64,000 nucleotides of DNA from Leptobrachium leishanense. Taxonomy: Eukaryota; Chordata; Amphibia; Anura; Megophryidae. The notes under the pieces were generated by a model that was not told where the DNA came from, ran no database searches, and worked only from the letters and a program-made list of their open reading frames with translations. A program made the translations under genes and the position numbers. The stretch lies in assembly GCA_009667805.1 (NCBI GenBank), contig CM019069.1, forward strand, positions 61,559,422 to 61,623,421, read 5' to 3'. Positions 58,545 through 64,000 of the stretch are shown piece by piece. Position 1 is the first letter of the stretch. Each line of letters begins with the position of its first letter.

Positions 58545-58837
58545 GCCTAAGAAATAAATTGAATCCATGATCTCCAACAACAAAGTGTAACCAAATTAAC
58601 AATTTACAGAAGATAAAAAAAAGACAGGCTCAAACTCGTAACGGAATCACGTTAAATCGAGCTACAAAGCCATTTACACAGTTTACTCTCCAGTTTTTGA
58701 GGATCTGTAATTTAATGCCTCTCCTCCCAAAAGGTGTGGCGCTATGGTTTAGTTACCACTGTGCATCTTCTCCACACTTGCTCCCAGCATGGGAAATGAG
58801 ACCGTGAAGTATTGCAGCAGCATTGGTTGCTTTTTAA

Positions 58838-59258
58838 CCCCTTCACTACCAAGTGATTTTAAAAAAAAAAGTCAGAAACCAGTGTTTTTTTTAAAAATCA
58901 TTTAATAAACTGTACAGTAATACATATCTATTACTGTAATAACCTATTTGACCAGTAGATGGCGTCATCTACTGCCAAACTGAGTTACAGAGGTTTTAAC
59001 AGTTTTATTTTCTTCTATTTCTCCCTGCATCGGGTGCTGACAGCTTCTGAAAGCCTGATATTTCAGCTGACGATTTTACAGTCATTATGCCCAGAGGTAA
59101 AACTTTGCTTTTTGGCTGCAGAAGGTGCCCCCAAACAAAATTAGTTTGAAGCAAACAAATTTAATTTGCTTTTGGGCTGCAGATTAGCATATCAAGATAT
59201 CGGGCCACCAAATGGTGCCTTTGAAGCCTAGGATATCTCGATATCGGTAGTGAAGGGG
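58838..59258. repeat. piggyBac-like (TTAA) MITE, family G
   Basis: TTAA at 58834-58837, CCCCTTCACTACCAAGTGAT at the left, and the inverted CCCCTTCACTACCGATATCG at the right. The second TTAA is lost and the 59268 palindrome starts nine bases later. Confidence 0.65.
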
Positions 59259-59267
59259 CCTGCGGCA

Positions 59268-60274
59268 CATGTCAAAATTCCCTCCGTGGTGAGGGTCATG
59301 TCATCACAGCCAATCTTTCGCCTCTGGTATGGCTGGGGTTTTCCATTGTCTTGGATTGCCCTGCAGACAGTCGAGAGTGACCTGGGGAAATGGGGAAGGC
59401 CCATTGATGTTAGGAAAATCCCTTAGCAGTGGATGCACTTGTGGTCCCCACAAGGGTATAGGTCTCCTATTCACAACACAGAGTATGAGCCTCACAGTGA
59501 TATCAAATAGGACCATATAAAATTAAAGAACAAAAATCCTATTTCTGTTTTTGATCTAAGTGGTATGATCTGCTTCTTAACCTCCTTGGCGGTCCGATTT
59601 TTGACATTTTTATGTCAAAATCGGTGCATTTATTCAGCCCCTGGCGGTTTTCCCGAGTGTGGCTCGGGGTTAAATTTCAATGGTGAAAGCGGTAACCCCC
59701 TGTGCCACACTCGGGCTGGATACATACCTGCCCCTGCGCTCCCTCGCTGTCACCTCCAGCCAATCACGGCCTCCTTCTTCTGGGAGCAGGACGCCGCGAT
59801 CGGCCTGAGGACAGCGAAGAGGGGGAGGGGCAGGTATGTATCCAGTGAGTGTGGCTTGGGGTTACCGCTTTCAGCATTGAAATTTAACCAAGCCACACTT
59901 GGGATACCGCCAGGGGCTGAATAAATGCACCGATTTTGATATAAAAATGTCAAAAATCGGACCGCCAAGGAGGTTAAGAAGCAGATCATAGATCAAAAAC
60001 AGAAATAGGATTTTTGTTCTTTAATTTTATATGGTCCTATTTGATATCACTGTGAGGCTCATACTCTGTGTTGTGAATAGGAGACCTATACCCTTGTGGG
60101 GACCACAAGTGCATCCACTGCTAAGGGATTTTCCTAACATCAATGGGCCTTCCCCATTTCCCCAGACCACTCTGTCTGCAGGGCAATCCGTGACAATGGA
60201 AAACCCCAGCCATACCAGAAGCGAAAGATTGGCCGCGATGACATGACCCTCACCACAGAAGGAATTTTGACATG
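59268..60274. repeat. ~1-kb palindrome centred on a TTAA MITE
   Basis: From 'catgtcaaaattcc' to 'ggaattttgacatg'. About 300 bases on each side of the central MITE are inverted copies, for example 'ttcacaacacagagtatgag' at left and its complement at right, with scattered differences and a few indels. Confidence 0.9.
59581..59973. repeat. piggyBac-like (TTAA) MITE, family H
   Basis: TTAA at 59577-59580 and 59974-59977. The ends CCTCCTTGGCGGTCCGATTT are exact inverted repeats. Inner 'tcaaaatcggtgcattta' and 'gggttaaatttcaatg' are also inverted. 393 bp, no transposase. Confidence 0.8.
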
Positions 60275-61026
60275 AAGGTCACGCTGCAGTAAATGTGTTA
60301 ACATACTCATCCTGGCTATACCCTTTATCAATATTAAAGTTCAAAGAGGGCTATCACTTGGTGGAGAAGATGTAGCCAAATATTGTGGTGTATTCCCATA
60401 GTTTGTGACGCACAGAGATTAACTGGTTTTAGTGCATTTGCGTCAAGGGCAATAAGTCTACAGGGTCTTTTTTCAAACCGGGATAACTCACAAAATGACC
60501 GAATGGATAATATATCAGGTAAGTAAGTGTATTAACACACTGAACTAGGGAAAATTCAACAACACTAAAATGTTCCTATATAAAAAATGTACACTCTACT
60601 CTTCCTGGTCAAGCTTTGAGTACCCCCCCCCTCCTTCAACCCAGTTGTGGTGTAATAGCTGAGGGAAGCAGAGGAGTATCATTCCAACACACACTCCAGT
60701 GTCCCGAGCAGCTGGGATTTGAAGTTTCCTGGCTGCAGGTCATCAGACTGGTCACTATTGATGTCAGCACGCTCTCATCCTCTCTGAGACTGCTGGTGAT
60801 AGTGAGAGTTCTGGGAGAGGAAGCTGCTGGATCATTTTTGCTCATGCTCACACAGATCTCACTCCATGATTCCCCCAATGTACATTTCTTGTACCATCTT
60901 CCTACCCAGCCCACATGCACCCCGCTACTTCAGGGTCTCTATTTACCCATACCTAATGTGCCACCCCTCTCCTCTTAGATTGGAAGCTCTCAAGCAGGGT
61001 CCTTGCTCTCCTATTGTTCTGTGTGT

Positions 61027-61570
61027 TTACCCCCTTCCCGCCGCGGGATGTCCCATGTCGTCCTGGCAGCGGGAGGGCTTTGAAGAAGCAGGGCGTACAT
61101 TTACACCCACCTGTCTTCAATGGGGTCGCCTCGGCCCCTCCCCACAGCACGCGTCATTGGTTGCACAGGGATGGCCTGAACTCAAGCCACCCCCTGCAGC
61201 CAAAGACAAATGCTGCATGTCGGCTGTGGGGCAGGCCACAATCATTGCCGTGCGAAGGCACCTGTTGGTGAGGCGTACCTGTACACCTCGCCGGCAAAAG
61301 CCACCCCTTAACCCTTTCACTGCTGAGGACGTGTGAGGAATGTCCTCAACTCCTAAGGAAAGATAGGGGTTTCCTTTGAACCCCGATATCTCCTGGCAAC
61401 TAGCAGGGTCATGTTTGGTATTATTAGAAAGGCCAGAGCATGGTCTTTCCAATGATACCAAATATCACCATGTTTATAGTAAAGAAAAAAAAATATGTTT
61501 TTCTTTTAAGACGTGAAATGGCTCAGCAGTGAAGGGGTTAAGGACGCCACCGGCGCATCCTTAACTTGTA
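61027..61570. repeat. Nested TTAA-type elements
   Basis: The outer element begins 'cccccttcccgccgcgggat'. Its right end is uncertain, around 'gcgcatccttaact'. The inner element 61312-61537 has TTAA on both sides (61308-61311, 61538-61541) and ends CCCTTTCACTGCTGAGG and inverted CCCCTTCACTGCTGAGC. Confidence 0.6.
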
Positions 61571-61769
61571 TGGACATTTGTTATTCTGTCCCACCCATTG
61601 TACAACGCTACGGAACTTATTAGCACTTTATAAATACTTGTAACTCTGTTCCATCATTCTGCAATATGGAACTTGCATATCTAGGTGCCCAAGTCGTGAG
61701 TGATGCAAAATTTCCTTATCCTATGTATGCAATTTGTATCTTGCGAGTTTGAAATCTGTGCTATTTTTT

Positions 61770-61950
61770 TTGAGAAAGGATTTTACCAGGAAGGATACAT
61801 TAAGATTTCTCTCGTTTTCAAGTATGTCCTGGGTGGCGAGTATGTACCGTTAGGTGTCTTGCCCAAGGACACTTACTGGAGAGGTGCTCTTACTGGGATC
61901 GAACCCATGTCTCCACAGGCTCTCTCCATGCAGAGCAGTGATGTTACCTC
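61770..61950 (+). repeat. Dispersed retroposon-like repeat
   Basis: 'ttttaccaggaaggatacat', 'caagtatgtcctgggtgg', then 'cttgcccaaggacacttac' and 'gggatcgaacccatgtctcc'. Partial inverted copies of the first motif are near 2607, 14960 and 18031. The tail resembles vertebrate SINE/LINE consensus phrases. Confidence 0.5.
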
Positions 61951-62222
61951 TACTCCTCTCAGTTTATCTACAGAGTAACAGACATGTCAGCTTTAGATGT
62001 GTTGTTGCAAAATATTTTGGATAGAAGTAAATCTATTCTATTGGGCTGACCATGCAATACATTAAAACGACGTGATGTGATCATTAAAATTACAGATATA
62101 TTTGACGTCATGGTGTCAACATGACTGTCATTCCTCAATGGATTTTATTGCTAAAATAAGTCAAATGGCACAGGAAAGAATTAATCCTCCCGAGACTCGC
62201 GTGTAATGTCGACCCCTCTCAC

Positions 62223-62265
62223 CTGCAAACTGCTATCTGACTCCTTGAAGGGGAGACTAACCACT
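62223..62265 (-). other. NDUFB3: NDUFB3 5' untranslated exon (predicted)
   Basis: On the minus strand 'gtcagatagcagtttgcag' is followed by GTGAGAG, a strong splice donor, just downstream of tandem ETS sites. The start point is estimated. Confidence 0.5.
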
Positions 62266-62600
62266 ATACCGGAAGCGGAAACACCGCCTGGGGAGGCGGG
62301 ACTGAAATCAGGGTAACCTTGCCGAAAGTGTGTCCGCAAATTCTGTCAATAAAGTTTTGCAAGGAAAAAAATATGCCCTCAGGATACGTAATCAGGAAAC
62401 GCAATTTACTACGTCAGACCATTCATTTACCCAATCACTTCTCGGGAAGCCAGAACGAGTCTTGAGACGCAAACAGCTTCCTTACTTCCGCGATGACGTG
62501 GGGGATTAGATGGAACACCAATCAGGGCGGCGCTTGCTTGCGGATCTTTGCTGTCCTATGGCAGGTGACGTTGGTGGTTTTCTGCGGCTTGTCAGGAAGA
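62250..62600. promoter_or_regulatory. Probable bidirectional promoter (NDUFB3 and plus-strand neighbour)
   Basis: Contains tandem ETS cores ACCGGAAGCGGAAAC (62269-62283), another ETS core 'acttccgc' followed by a CRE 'tgacgtg' (about 62484-62498) and an 'accaatcagg' CCAAT box (about 62517). No TATA box. ETS/GABP sites are characteristic of oxidative-phosphorylation genes. Confidence 0.6.
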
Positions 62601-62648
62601 GGAGCTAGAGAGGAGACATGACCGGGGCTCCGGGAGAGGAGGAGTGAG
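62582..62648 (+). other. Predicted first exon of a plus-strand gene, possibly HYCC2/FAM126B
   Basis: 'gaggaggagtgag' is followed by GTAAAT at 62649, a plausible donor. The short ATG frame inside ends within a few codons, so the exon would be untranslated. The gene name rests only on my knowledge that FAM126B lies head-to-head with NDUFB3 in vertebrates. Confidence 0.3.
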
Positions 62649-62649
62649 G

Positions 62650-64000
62650 TAAATCAAGCGGTGGGAGTCCCGCTCTGACTGCAAGCTCCGGGGAAACGGG
62701 CAGATGGCCATAAACAAGAATTCCCATAATGCAGGGTTTATCCGGGGCTGTCAGATGGATGAGAGGGAGATTAGAGGAGAGGGATCTCCCTGTGGAGGGA
62801 GGGAGTGCATACCTCTGCAGCACCACCAATGAATGGACAGATATGTGTGTGGATAACAGGGATCAATTTCAGCTCATTCAAAAAAAAATAATAATTCTGC
62901 CTAAAAATAACAATACTTACATTTTAATTCTATTCACCTTCTGATTTTATTTTGATATCGAACTATTTATAAAGATATTTAAAAATATTTAGCAAAATTA
63001 AAATTTGTATAATAATAATAATAATAATATTTTTTTAAAAATATTTCTGTGTCTTTTTATGAAAGTACAAAATAATAACGCTTTTACAATTCACACAGTA
63101 CAGTAAATCTACATCATGGTTGGTGGCACGCTGTGACATAATCCTGTGACATCCAGTCCTCCTTGTCACAAAAACAAACTTGCTTTTTTAATTATCTGTA
63201 TAGTGTAGATTGGATCAGCCATTGCATTAGCCCAGGTGCCAAAATCACCAGAGTATCACCGGTTGCCTTTTTTTCAAAAATTTGGGTTAATGTTACATTT
63301 AAAGGGACAGGATTTTGAGAGTCCATCTCTATCCATTAGATGGGGGGGGGGGGGGGGGATAACGCTGGAATGCTTGGCCTGAGTCCAAATTTATAAAGGC
63401 ATAACTGCATTCTTCAACCTCCTATATAGACTATGTGTATGTGTGATATATATGTGTATGTGTGTGTGTGTGGATAATCTAAATGGAAAAAATAGCAGGT
63501 GTTCACAGGTCTTCAGTCAGTTTCCAGATTAACACCGTTTTTTATTCCAAAAGAACATCATAGCGTCAATGTTTTTATCAACGCGTTCTTTTGTAAAGGC
63601 TTGGCGGAGCAGACAGATTGATGCTACAGTGTGATTTTTGGAATACAGTTGACACCAGGAAAGTTAACTGAAGACCCATTAGTACCTGCTATTTTTTCCA
63701 TCTTGGATTATAATTAAGGATGGTATGATCACCTGGGCACGAGGTGTGTGTGGTTTTTTTTTATGAAGTGCCAGCAGATTCCACAGCACTGTGCAGAATA
63801 AGTAGAGGAAGGGGATAATACAATAGAACATCATAAATTATTTGTTGTTCCGATGTGTTTGATAAATACGGCTCAGTAGGATTGTGGAACCTTTTTTCCT
63901 CCCTTTTGCAGCAATATATAATCACCAGAATACTGCAGGATGCAGGGATACTTTGTTATATGGACTGGCAGTACATTTAAAGGGGCAGGCTTTGCAGCGT
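62650..64000. other. Downstream flank, presumed intron, with repeats
   Basis: No exon recognised. A GT-rich run lies at 63436-63470, a G-run at 63341-63358, and the dispersed 'aaaatcaccagagtat' repeat at 63240-63310, repeated in part from 63905. Confidence 0.45.
63473..63712. repeat. Inverted-repeat element (ATGGAAAAAATAGCAGGT ends)
   Basis: 'aatggaaaaaatagcaggtg' at the left and the complement of 'tacctgctattttttccatc' at the right, followed by matching 'gtcttcagt' words, about 240 bp apart. Confidence 0.7.

Larger units (their letters stand above)
58547..62222 (-). other. NDUFB3: NDUFB3 first intron, TE-filled
   Basis: Inferred from the acceptor before the coding start and the strong donor CAG|GTGAGAG at 62223/62222. 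It hosts the elements at 58838-59258, 59268-60274, 61027-61570 and 61770-61950. The remaining DNA (58620-58830, 60280-61020, 61570-62220) shows no genes. Confidence 0.6.

Noticed and set aside
58959..59144. A short frame reading MASSTAKLSYRGF
   Set aside because: It lies in a TTAA-flanked MITE also present at 54229-54660, where the frame is not kept.

Overview
This is nuclear genomic DNA from a vertebrate, most likely an anuran amphibian. The only recognisable single-copy host gene is a three-exon NDUFB3. Nearly everything else is transposon-derived, with the dense mixture of Harbinger, hAT, piggyBac-like (TTAA) and Tc1 elements typical of large amphibian genomes. I see no prokaryotic operon, CRISPR array or rRNA. 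The species-level guess is inference; the transposon content is read directly from the sequence.

Layout. 1-8.1 kb: Harbinger-type and palindromic MITEs, and a hAT-type element carrying a 1.8-kb G-rich minisatellite. 8.86-10.85 kb: a hAT element with an 8-bp target duplication that hosts a dead Tc1 transposon. 11.8-12.65 kb: a minisatellite. 15-18.1 kb: a hAT-like element and a MITE inserted into another copy of its own family. 19.7-21.4 kb: a tandem array, a fold-back and a near-perfect 371-bp palindrome. 25.4-29.8 kb: a complete PIF/Harbinger transposon with an uninterrupted three-exon transposase and a damaged MADF-type partner gene whose exons interlock antisense with it. 33.7-39.3 kb: a Tc1 transposon split by a 3,976-bp LTR retrotransposon whose two 530-bp LTRs read as identical. 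43.3-45.8 kb: a three-level nest of Harbinger MITE, hAT and TTAA element. 45.9-50.7 kb: inverted relatives of earlier elements and a second dead Tc1. 51-56.3 kb: a tRNA-Ser-like pseudogene, MITEs and a probable solo LTR. 57.4-62.65 kb: NDUFB3 on the minus strand, with a probable bidirectional promoter at about 62.2-62.65 kb. Its plus-strand partner may be HYCC2/FAM126B, judging from vertebrate gene order. The last 1.3 kb would be that partner's first intron.

The most unusual object is the LTR element at 34,652-38,627. Read on the minus strand it has TATA box, poly(A) signal, polypurine tract and a CCHC zinc-knuckle Gag remnant, but no pol. Just after the 5' LTR lies an 11-nt segment complementary to the LTR sequence 30 bp downstream of the TATA box. 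That is the layout expected for self-primed reverse transcription (Tf1/sushi type). The Gag remnant is fused to a long protein-repeat domain of 12-, 9- and 10-residue units. Also notable are the interlocked Harbinger genes and three places where a MITE sits inside a palindrome that extends into its flanks.
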